From assembly GCA_963710865.1 (NCBI GenBank), contig CAVQBR010000001.1, positions 62,001-126,000 of the forward strand: a stretch of 64,000 nt of DNA, given 5' to 3'. Shown here one piece after another: positions 27,070 to 34,309 of this stretch. Numbering within the stretch: the first letter of the stretch is position 1; each line of letters opens with the position of its first letter. The position numbers were made by a program, and so were the translations under genes. The notes beneath the pieces are model-generated. The model ran no database searches, was not told where the DNA came from, and saw only the letters and a program-made list of their open reading frames with translations. The DNA is from PRDV01 sp963710865 (GTDB lineage: Bacteria; Babelota; Babeliae; Babelales; Babelaceae).

Positions 27070-28548
27070 ATGTTTAAAGCTCTACTTATGACTGCTTGCT
27101 TAACTGCACAAGCACAAAATGTAACAATTCCTTTAGCAGTTACCGCTCTCGTACAAGATAAGACGCCTGCTCCACCAGGAGCACCTCTTCCTTCCGCCAT
27201 AGGGGGCGCTGTCGGCACAACACAGATTGTGGTCTGCACAAATTCAGGCGTTAAAAGCTTAGATAAGATAACTGGGCTACCAGATAATGTGCTCAATATA
27301 GCCGTCTCTTCTCTCTTTAATGAAAGCGGCTACGCCATTACGGGCTGTCATATTCGTTTTGATGCATATACTCAGCGATGGATTGCTATCGGAATTTTGA
27401 GTAATCCTGGAGATGGCAATAGTAATGTGCTCTATATCGCAGTAGCTGATACAAGCACGACTAATGGTACTATCACTCCTTATACCAGCTGGCAGGTTTT
27501 CAGCTTTAATCCAGATAACATCCCCAATGGGCCGGGCAGTTGCCAAACTGACGAAATTCTCTATCTAAGTTCACCTACGCTCGCCATTGATGCTAAAGCT
27601 GTTTATATAGGCGCCAATATGCTTTCAACTGAGGGTACGCTTCGGCGGGCCACTGCGTATGTTATACAGAAAGAATCACTGTTTCAACCTGATAAGTACG
27701 CAGTTAAGATTGTAGCTTTCAATAATATATCATCCTATGAACTCTTTTATGATCTGCAGGGAGTCGATACGCTCAGTGACCCCAATCCTCCCTTTGGTGG
27801 ATTCATTGCAACAAGTATCAAAAGACCAACAAGTACCTTGGGCTATTACAAAATCCTCAACCAGGACTTTGTCACGAGTAGCAAGTTTCCTGAGGGACTG
27901 CCACGGATTGAAGGGCCGTATCTCATTGAGGGAGGTCCTCTGATAGATACCGATACCGTCTACGCTCCTCATAAAGGCAACCTTGGTGGCTCAGAAGGCC
28001 TCATACAATCTGCAACCGGAAAATTACTCACGGCCTCTATGCAAAAAAAGCCAGGATCAGACGACTTTCTCCTTCATACAACACTATGTGCGCCAGTCAA
28101 TGGACAAGGCACAGGAGTAACACCAACCGATCGGTTAGGAATCTATTGGTATGAAATTGAAAATCTAGCCACTAAGCCGCAATTAACTGATAATTGTGGG
28201 GTTATCTATGACCCCAGCTCCACTAATCCCAACTCCTATTACTTGCCTGCAATTATGACTGATAAAGAGGGGAATATGACCATTAGTTGCTCATCTTCTG
28301 GCAATGCTAGATTCATAGAAGCAGTTACGTTCGGCAGAAAATATACTGATGCACCTGGTCAACTTGGGCCTGAACAACTCATACAGGGCAGTAATGCAGC
28401 GTATAATTTTGAGTATCCTCTTCAACACTGGGGAGACTATACCTATACCAGCCTAGATCCAGTTAACCAAAAAGATATGTATACCTTCCAACAATATACT
28501 CACAAGGCCAATACATGGGGAATTATAGTGGCTCAATTGCAGGTATAG
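27070..28548 (+). CDS. Secreted protein homologous to the C-terminal domain of the giant beta-helix proteins
   Basis: 492 residues with a short signal peptide (MFKALLMTACLTAQAQ). The whole mature part matches the last ~470 residues of the proteins at 860-3991 and 6415-9579. Examples are VKSLDKITGLPDNVLNI versus IRSFDKATGKPDGVLNI, and DRLGIYWYEIENL versus DRVGVRWYQFDLTGD. YYLPAIMTDKEGNMTIS corresponds to YYIPAIMTNKNGDLVIE, and the end QHWGDYTYTSLDPVNQKDM is also shared. Nine bases separate it from the helix gene, with AGGAG overlapping the intergenic space, so the two are cotranscribed. The fold is unknown; regularly spaced aromatic strands would suit a beta-propeller. Function unknown, probably extracellular. 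Confidence 0.8.
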   Translation: MFKALLMTACLTAQAQNVTIPLAVTALVQDKTPAPPGAPLPSAIGGAVGTTQIVVCTNSGVKSLDKITGLPDNVLNIAVSSLFNESGYAITGCHIRFDAYTQRWIAIGILSNPGDGNSNVLYIAVADTSTTNGTITPYTSWQVFSFNPDNIPNGPGSCQTDEILYLSSPTLAIDAKAVYIGANMLSTEGTLRRATAYVIQKESLFQPDKYAVKIVAFNNISSYELFYDLQGVDTLSDPNPPFGGFIATSIKRPTSTLGYYKILNQDFVTSSKFPEGLPRIEGPYLIEGGPLIDTDTVYAPHKGNLGGSEGLIQSATGKLLTASMQKKPGSDDFLLHTTLCAPVNGQGTGVTPTDRLGIYWYEIENLATKPQLTDNCGVIYDPSSTNPNSYYLPAIMTDKEGNMTISCSSSGNARFIEAVTFGRKYTDAPGQLGPEQLIQGSNAAYNFEYPLQHWGDYTYTSLDPVNQKDMYTFQQYTHKANTWGIIVAQLQV

Positions 28549-28582
28549 CCACTCAAGCTCGAGAAGCTTATTTTTAGCAGCT

Positions 28583-28673
28583 CCCCTTTTGCCGAAGGGG
28601 AAGAGCGCAGATAAGCTCCACACAGCATAGTTAAATAGTTTGTGGTTACAGAGCGGAGAGGTCTTCTCTCCGC
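28583..28673 (+). terminator. Two hairpins after the C-terminal-domain gene
   Basis: CCCCTT-TTGCCG-AAGGGG at 28583-28600 and GCGGAGAG-GTCTT-CTCTCCGC at 28653-28673. Both are stable, but neither has a T run. They end the 24947-28548 unit and precede the ATPase remnant. Confidence 0.45.
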
Positions 28674-28699
28674 CCATCCCAGCATCTAAGCATCTGCAT

Positions 28700-29011
28700 A
28701 CAGTCCTTGTTCAAGCACGAACAGTAGTACTGGTTACCTGGCTTTTAGGAAGCACCTTGCTTGCGTTTAATATGAAGCAAGACCATGTGCCGATTTGCAA
28801 ACAAGGAATCTTTGCAAATCGTTTTGGAACAATTTTGTTGATCACGATTATAGCGTTTATACTTGCAATAACACATGTATCATTTCTTTTCTCTTACCTA
28901 CAAACAACGAGGCTTTCTTCTTCTCAGTGGGCGCTGATACTTTTGGTTTCCGTTGTTTCTACGTGTTGGATAGAATTAAAGAAAATAGTGTCTATTGCCT
29001 CAAAAGATTAG
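28700..29011 (+). pseudogene. C-terminal remnant of a P-type cation ATPase
   Basis: The frame to 29011 reads ARTVVLVTWLLGSTLLAFNM, then KQGIFANRFGTILLITIIAF and a last helix WALILLVSVVSTCWIELKK. This is the Cation_ATPase_C pattern of calcium/proton-pumping P-type ATPases, including the loop before the last two helices. The head, phosphorylation site (DKTGT) and upstream helices are absent in all frames before it. The preceding 140 bases hold only hairpins. A frame can be opened by a TTG at 28640, but no ribosome site supports it. This is a leftover after deletion. Confidence 0.65.
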
Positions 29012-29201
29012 CGTGAACAATCAGTATGACAGAGTGTGATTCTGGTTCAAAACTAAGTGCTTGGGCACAAGCGATTATCACGGGGCTCCGGTATTATGAA
29101 TTTGCAAATCAATCATAATATTTTGAACAGGCTTGTCTGAAAACCGATTGACCTCCATGGCACTCAAAAGCACCAACGGAGGCCATTAGCGAAGTATAAA
29201 C

Positions 29202-29831
29202 TTACTTGTTCGTTTCGGGGAGCAACAAAGGCATAATCTCATAGAGAGAATTTTTATTCGCAATAGTGTAAGGGATAGCCTTACGCTTATCGGCTAGCGA
29301 TTTATCTGCACCAGCAGCTAATAACAATTGAATCACTTGAACATGGCTAGACATCGCTTGCGCAAGTGCCGGGTCACGTTCATCAAAACGTTTTTCCTTT
29401 ATAGCCAGCATCGTTGCATCATTTCTTGCTCTAGCAGCACCCTTAACAGCAGCCAATAAGGGAGTTCTGCCAAAATAATCACCTTTGTTTACATCTACCC
29501 CAGCATCTAATAATATACTCACAGCATTACCAAGACCTTGGTAGGCGGCCATATGCAAAGCCGTTTGACCATTATAAAGACCCTTGTTCCAGGCCCCTGC
29601 TTCCAGCAACAATTGAACTGCTTCTGTACTGCCTTTATTAGCTGCTTCAAAAAGCAGTTTATGCCCATTTGCCGTATTTTCGTTAAATGGGACCTGCAAG
29701 TCACGCAAGATTTGGAAAGCAGCTTCCATAGCTTCTGATTGGGCATCTCGCTGATCTATTACTTCCGCTCCATACAGAGCTCCACAGCTCAAAAAAGATA
29801 AAAGGGCTAATGCCCCTACTGATGTATTCAT
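29202..29831 (-). CDS. Secreted ankyrin-repeat protein (209 aa)
   Basis: Start chosen at 29831 (MNTSVGALALLSFLSCGALYG), preceded by AGGGGGA, which gives a normal signal peptide; an upstream in-frame start at 29918 would bury it. Three to four ankyrin repeats follow: NGHKLLFEAANKGSTEAVQL, NGQTALHMAAYQGLGNAVSI, GRTPLLAAVKGAARARND and a last unit ending VIQLLLAAGADKSLADKRKA. The extended third unit has an insert of about 25 residues (NDATMLAIKEKRFDERDPAL). Role: protein binding after export. It is a single-gene unit, not a near copy of the other ankyrin genes. Confidence 0.85.
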   Translation of the reverse strand: MNTSVGALALLSFLSCGALYGAEVIDQRDAQSEAMEAAFQILRDLQVPFNENTANGHKLLFEAANKGSTEAVQLLLEAGAWNKGLYNGQTALHMAAYQGLGNAVSILLDAGVDVNKGDYFGRTPLLAAVKGAARARNDATMLAIKEKRFDERDPALAQAMSSHVQVIQLLLAAGADKSLADKRKAIPYTIANKNSLYEIMPLLLPETNK

Positions 29832-30049
29832 AGGAAATCCCCCTAAAAATTTAAACATGTTAATAATATCTAATAGAATTATACTAGAGACAGAATCTGG
29901 TGTCAAATTCTTTGGCATTCGTCACTTTTTTCTCATCTCTTGACAGAAGCATGACTGATCACTGATACTCACCTAAAGACATCTGCAATCGAAGCTTCGC
30001 TAGCGATAGTGCGGTGACCACTGAAATACGCATAGAACGGTAATTAACT

Positions 30050-30328
30050 ATGGTAAAGAAAAAAAAGCTCTGGGTAGCTCATGTCCAAGAAACTTCCAAT
30101 GCTATGGATATTCCCCTCGGTCTGTTTACACGACCTGCTAAAGAGGTAGCTCAAGGCTTACAAAAAGCGGTCTACGAAAGTTCACGTACCAAAGGCACAA
30201 AGTTTCAATCGGCTATGTCTATGCTCAATTTTTATATTAATCGTGCAGGGAAAAAGTTACCCACAGCAGATAAGAAGAGGCTCGAACAAGCGAAGATAGA
30301 GCTGAGAAAGCTCTTTGGCAAGATCTAA
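30050..30328 (+). CDS. DUF3175 family protein (92 aa)
   Basis: The small basic protein matches the DUF3175 pattern throughout: KLWVAHVQETSNAMDIPLGL, FTRPAKEVAQGLQKAVYESS, FQSAMSMLNFYINRAGKKLP, and a closing helix LEQAKIELRKLFGKI. The family is widespread in bacteria, cytoplasmic and of unknown function; its basic helical make-up would suit nucleic-acid binding (inference). The ribosome site is weak. Its terminator at 30359-30376 is shared with the convergent gene. Confidence 0.8.
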   Translation: MVKKKKLWVAHVQETSNAMDIPLGLFTRPAKEVAQGLQKAVYESSRTKGTKFQSAMSMLNFYINRAGKKLPTADKKRLEQAKIELRKLFGKI

Positions 30329-30358
30329 GGATCCAGCTACGCAGACCAACAACGAAAA

Positions 30359-30376
30359 GAGGGGGTTACCCCCCTC
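30359..30376. terminator. Bidirectional terminator
   Basis: GAGGGGG-TTA-CCCCCCTC forms a strong GC stem between two convergent genes. On the minus strand it is followed by TTTTCG. Confidence 0.7.
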
Positions 30377-30402
30377 GGTATTCAAAATTACATGTTCTGT
30401 TC

Positions 30403-30954
30403 TTATGGAGTAACAGCTGCTGCCGCTGCGCTGGGCTCACCTCGTAACCTACGCAGAGCTTCACGGGCAGGTGGATTTACTACTGTAACTGCCGTTTGAC
30501 CTGCATAAGGAGCATACGTCACTGGGCCTTCGACAGATTGCATTTCAGTTGCTTTAAATACGAATGGACTATTCAGCTTTCCAATAGCATTTGAGCTTAC
30601 TTTTATCACACGATTATCGGGCGTCCGAACATACCATCCGATCACCTGAGAATGAGAAATAATAGGCGCTCCTAAAATTCCATAGTCATATTTCCGAACG
30701 GGAGTAGCTGTCCCCGTCGTTCTTGCATAGATGACCAACTCATTCTTCTTAAATTCATCCCCGGGAATGCCAAACCTAGCAAAGGTACGCACTCTCGAAG
30801 GGGCAAGCTCAGGAAATTCTGTTTCTGTAGTAGACGCCTTAGCTACTTCATTAACATGCGTAAGAAATTCTTCTTGCGTCATTCTCCAAGTATCCATGCC
30901 TTGTGCATAAGAACTGAGTAACAGCCCGAAGGTTGTGATAAGTATCATTTTCAT
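30403..30954 (-). CDS. Small secreted protein with Ala-rich tail, paralogue of 31180-31821
   Basis: 183 residues from 30954, with AAAGGAG six bases upstream. A signal peptide (MKMILITTFGLLLSSYAQG) is followed by a conserved body shared with its neighbour: MTQEEFLTHVNEVAKA, TEFPELAPSRVRTFARFGIP, a strand YDYGILGAPIISHSQVIGWY, and VTYAPYAGQTAVTVVNPP. It ends in a low-complexity tail (GEPSAAAAAVTP). I do not recognise the family. The gene repeats its neighbour's arrangement, so it arose by tandem duplication and has since diverged. Probably exported. Confidence 0.75.
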   Translation of the reverse strand: MKMILITTFGLLLSSYAQGMDTWRMTQEEFLTHVNEVAKASTTETEFPELAPSRVRTFARFGIPGDEFKKNELVIYARTTGTATPVRKYDYGILGAPIISHSQVIGWYVRTPDNRVIKVSSNAIGKLNSPFVFKATEMQSVEGPVTYAPYAGQTAVTVVNPPAREALRRLRGEPSAAAAAVTP

Positions 30955-31179
30955 GAAAAACTCCTTTGCTAGATTATTTGTTTTTAAATAATAGGCATCC
31001 CCACAGATACTAACCATACTGCATGAGAGCCAAAACTATCGATGATTGTAAACTATTTCGTCGTCCCATTGGATGAAACAAGCTTCCGTAGTACATCCTG
31101 CTCACGAAAAAAGGGCAACTATAACGTCACCCTTTCCCCAAACCTAGCTAGATGCCCGAGGTCCAGAAATTCGTTAAGC

Positions 31180-31821
31180 TTACATTGATCCCGGTTTCTT
31201 ACCAATCTGCGCAAGCTCGGTAATAGTTTCTTCCATAGCAGACTCTGAAATACTAGGAGCACTTGGAGCTGCAGCTGCAGCCGCTGGAGTTACGGCAGAA
31301 ACCGTTCGCCTGCTTCCTGCAACTGGCCTCAGTCCTACCGCTCCCGTAGTTGTTGGACGCGTCACTGATACGCCTGCTTGGCCGCTATAAGGCGCATAAG
31401 GCAGTGCCGCACCATGAGCTCGCATTTCCTGCTCTTTAAATTTCGGTTGATTTCTCAACTTTCCAATCTCTTTGGAGCTTCTTTCTATCACTGATCTCTC
31501 AGGAGTCTGGACCATCCATCCTCTTACTTCGCCACCAGATATAACGGGTACGGATAAAATACCGTACGTATACGTTCGAGATGGTGTTTCAAAAACAACC
31601 AATTCATCCTTATTAAAATCATGCCCAGGAAGGCCAAACTTGGCGAAGGTATTAATTTTAGCAGGATCAAGCTCAGGAAACTCCCGCGCTGTGTTCATTT
31701 CTCTTGCTACCTGACCAACATGCGTCAGAAATTCTTGCTTCGTCATTTGAGTAGTATCTACAGCTCGGATACTAGAACCTGCCAATAACCCGCAGGCTGC
31801 GATAAGTATAAGCTTATTCAT
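31180..31821 (-). CDS. Small secreted protein with Ala-rich tail, paralogue of 30403-30954
   Basis: 213 residues from 31821, with AAAGGAG seven bases upstream. Signal peptide MNKLILIAACGLLAGSSIRA. The shared body reads MTKQEFLTHVGQVARE, REFPELDPAKINTFAKFGLP, YTYGILSVPVISGGEVRGWM and YAPYSGQAGVSVTRP. The tail is longer than in the paralogue: a run of Ala/Pro/Ser (VTPAAAAAAPSAPSISESAM), then a helical end EETITELAQIGKKPGSM. Unknown family; similar Ala/Pro/Ser tails occur in 37689-38489 and in the RING protein at 63285. Possible role of the tail: a flexible, exposed segment. Confidence 0.75.
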   Translation of the reverse strand: MNKLILIAACGLLAGSSIRAVDTTQMTKQEFLTHVGQVAREMNTAREFPELDPAKINTFAKFGLPGHDFNKDELVVFETPSRTYTYGILSVPVISGGEVRGWMVQTPERSVIERSSKEIGKLRNQPKFKEQEMRAHGAALPYAPYSGQAGVSVTRPTTTGAVGLRPVAGSRRTVSAVTPAAAAAAPSAPSISESAMEETITELAQIGKKPGSM

Positions 31822-32041
31822 AAGAAAACTCCTTTTTATTATATGGAACCCTATTATTTTACATGGAGGCATCAGTTGTAGCTGAATTCTACCTCTATTA
31901 TAACCATACTGCATTCAGGCTTGAAAAGTCAACGATTTGAAAAAAAAATTGCAAATCATTTCTAAATGTTCTCAGAGAAATTGAGGGTAATAAACAGGCA
32001 TCAGCAAGAGATGTTTCTGAGGCAGACAAGTCTCGCAGACC

Positions 32042-32657
32042 TTACAATCCAGCTGATGACCTGACCACGCGAGTTAACTCATCAGCACCAATAATACCCG
32101 CATGTACTTTTGACAGACCATCATCAAGCACTGTCGCCATACCTTCTTTGCGTGCTTGCTTACAAAGATCATCGTACGCAGGGTGGTCGACAAGTGCCTG
32201 TTTAAGGTCAGAAGAGAGCCTTAGAAACTCAAAGATACCGATTCTCCCTTTGCTCCTCGTGTAGTTACAAGTTGAGCAGCCTTTACTTACGAAGGTCCGC
32301 TCTAGTCCTTGTCTCTGTTCTTCAAGAGTCAGTTCCCGTTCAGAACGACAATCTAGGCAGAGGCGTCGAGCCAAGCGCTGAGCTAAGACCCCGGCCAACG
32401 GTCGCTGCTATAAGGTAGGGAGGAATGCCCATATCTATGAAATGTATAAAGGTCCCGGGGGCGTCGGAAGTATGGAGCGTACTAAGCACCAGATGACCAG
32501 TAATGGCAGCTTGTACAGCGACGTGCGCAGTCTCAGTATCACGTATTTCATCAATCATAATAATACCGGGATCTTGACGAAGAAAGGAACACAAGCCCGT
32601 GCAAAGGTCAATCCGATCTCCGAAGCAACCTGCGTTATTCCTTCTATAGCGAGTCAA
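32042..32657 (-). pseudogene. 3'-half copy of the GspE/PilB ATPase gene
   Basis: The segment repeats the last ~200 codons of the gene at 38599-39762, ending exactly at the same stop codon. It lacks the 5' half, including Walker A. A six-base loss near 32638, a shift near 32590 and another near 32400 split it into open pieces 32340-32657 and 32042-32398. The Zn-binding cysteines of the second piece survive (CLDC, CSTC). Outside the copied segment the flanks of the two loci are unrelated. It is in direct orientation with the intact gene, so recombination between them could remove the 6.5 kb in between. Confidence 0.85.
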
Positions 32658-32774
32658 GGCTAGATGCCTCCAGTTATCTTCTTGTATCAGATCACAAATT
32701 TTTATTGCATAATTCTGGACCTATTATATACTTCAGATTGAAGGGAGGCACTTGATCTACGAAAGGGCCTTGGG

Positions 32775-33809
32775 ATGTATTTGTCTTCCAGTTTTATACT
32801 ATTCATATTCGTTTCAACCTTCGCACTTGATGGATATTTTTCTAGCCGACACGTCTTTGTAGGACCAGATAAAAAAGTAATTTATCTATATGGAGATGAT
32901 CATCGTGTATACGGCGATATCAACAAAAAGCAATTTGATGCAATGATGTATGTACTCCAAGAAGCAGAAAAATTGCCCAATACAAAACTAATGATATATA
33001 TAGAATACCCACAGGCTAATTACATTGGATACCGATACACTATACAATGCCCCATTAATGGTCTATTTTACTACACAAAAGATCTTAACTTGCAAAATAG
33101 TGTCCTCCAAGATTGTGATATACGAAAAGTTGTAAATGCAGCAAGAATTCTCCTTGAAATTAACCCAAAATTGACAGAAGAGCTCTGTTGTTCGGGCATA
33201 CTCGATCCAGCATATGAAGGTCCTCGCAAACAGTTTGCGATTGATTGTGTCAGAAATTTAGGTTGCCGAATTGATAGATTGACCTTTCAAGACATTCTCG
33301 ACAGTTATGCTCAGTGGAAACAACAGTGCAAAATCTATCGGGATTCTTGGAGCTCTAAACGTATTAAGAAAGCTTTTGATGATCTCCTGATAGGGAATGA
33401 ATGTGAGTACGATTGGTTTATAGAGAATCTGAACTCAGCTTCCATTGATCTCAATATGAAAGTACGTGACTATGCATGCCATTATTGGGAGACCTATGGA
33501 TATGCAAATAGGGACTTAATTTTTTATCTCACAGGCGCCTTTTCAGATTTTCTTGATATGTACCTCATTAATAAAATTCTGCAACTACAAAGTGACTCAT
33601 CTTTTAGCACCATTGTTATATGTGCAGGGGGCTCTCATACTAGCAATATTAGTGGGGCTCTCAAAGAACTAGGCTATAAGGAACTCGGGGAACCAATCGT
33701 TGGAAGCCCTACAGCTGAAAATATTATTAGTCGCGATAATATTCTGCAAATTCTCACCCCCCTTCCAGAATTGGAAGCGGCACAAGCTTCTCCATGTATC
33801 CTCATGTAA
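32775..33809 (+). CDS. Secreted protein of unknown function ending in a CaaX box
   Basis: 344 residues with a signal peptide (residues 1-18, SSFILFIFVSTFALDG). I do not recognise a named family. Visible landmarks: KKVIYLYGDDHRVYGDINKK near the start and TIVICAGGSHTSNISGALKE near the end. Both have a strand followed by His, as in hydrolase or erythromycin-esterase/ChaN-like folds, but this is only suggestive. Six or more cysteines lie in the middle (QCPING, QDCDIRK, LCCSG), fitting an oxidising compartment. The last four residues are CILM, a textbook CaaX prenylation signal with Met at X (farnesyl type) directly at the stop codon. The IS right end begins only two bases after the stop. Host-directed effector is a reasonable guess. 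Confidence 0.6.
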   Translation: MYLSSSFILFIFVSTFALDGYFSSRHVFVGPDKKVIYLYGDDHRVYGDINKKQFDAMMYVLQEAEKLPNTKLMIYIEYPQANYIGYRYTIQCPINGLFYYTKDLNLQNSVLQDCDIRKVVNAARILLEINPKLTEELCCSGILDPAYEGPRKQFAIDCVRNLGCRIDRLTFQDILDSYAQWKQQCKIYRDSWSSKRIKKAFDDLLIGNECEYDWFIENLNSASIDLNMKVRDYACHYWETYGYANRDLIFYLTGAFSDFLDMYLINKILQLQSDSSFSTIVICAGGSHTSNISGALKELGYKELGEPIVGSPTAENIISRDNILQILTPLPELEAAQASPCILM

Positions 33810-33819
33810 GATTGAAACT

Positions 33820-33839
33820 CTCTGGCTTAAAAGCCAGAG
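33820..33839 (-). repeat. Right-end hairpin of the tnpB element
   Basis: CTCTGGCTT-AA-AAGCCAGAG is a perfect 9-bp stem about 55 bases past the tnpB stop codon. IS605-family right ends carry such hairpins, and the guide RNA of TnpB (omega RNA) normally ends here, with its guide taken from the flanking DNA. Confidence 0.6.
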
Positions 33840-33892
33840 ATTCTTGCTTCATCGGGTGAATCAACATTCATCCCTCCACAAGCTTTTGCAGG

Positions 33893-34309
33893 TCAAGCCT
33901 GCAGGAAGGATATTCCCGCCTTCCTTATGTTGAGTGCGGCATTCAGGTCACGATCCATGACCGAATCACACTGTGAACATTTATATGTCCTTTCCTTAAG
34001 CGGCATATCCTGCAATGCTCCACATGACGAGCACATTTTGCTGGACGGAAAAAATCTATCTACCACTATCAGTTTTTTTCCATACCACTCGCACTTATAA
34101 GAAAGAAGAGAAAAAAACCGACTCCAGGAGACGTCCGATATAGCAAAGGAGAGGCACCTATTTTTCACCATACCTCGCACATTCAAATTTTCAACTACGA
34201 TAGCATCGTAGTTTTGCACGAGATGAGTTGTTAACTTGTGCAGAAAATCATCTCTTTGATTTCTTATATGCTCATGAAGTCTGCTGAACTTCTTTCTAAT
34301 CTTAGTCGA
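33893..34309 (-). CDS. tnpB: TnpB, 3' exon (RuvC and zinc-ribbon end)
   Basis: The frame reads KIRKKFSRLHEHIRNQRDDF, YDAIVVENLNVRGM with the RuvC-II Glu in VEN, then the zinc ribbon KMCSSCGALQDMP and YKCSQCDSVMDRDLNAALN with the last RuvC Asp. All four zinc cysteines are present. TnpB is an RNA-guided nuclease of IS200/IS605 elements and the ancestor of Cas12. Its first half lies at 36449-37146 on the other side of the intron. Joining the exons restores the frame only if the intron ends at 34311 or 34314, so splicing precision decides whether an intact TnpB can be made. Confidence 0.8.
   Translation of the reverse strand, partial: STKIRKKFSRLHEHIRNQRDDFLHKLTTHLVQNYDAIVVENLNVRGMVKNRCLSFAISDVSWSRFFSLLSYKCEWYGKKLIVVDRFFPSSKMCSSCGALQDMPLKERTYKCSQCDSVMDRDLNAALNIRKAGISFLQA

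Noticed and set aside
28640..29011. A complete small membrane protein gene from TTG at 28640
   Set aside because: The first 25 codons have no similarity and no ribosome site; the rest matches only the tail of P-type ATPases.
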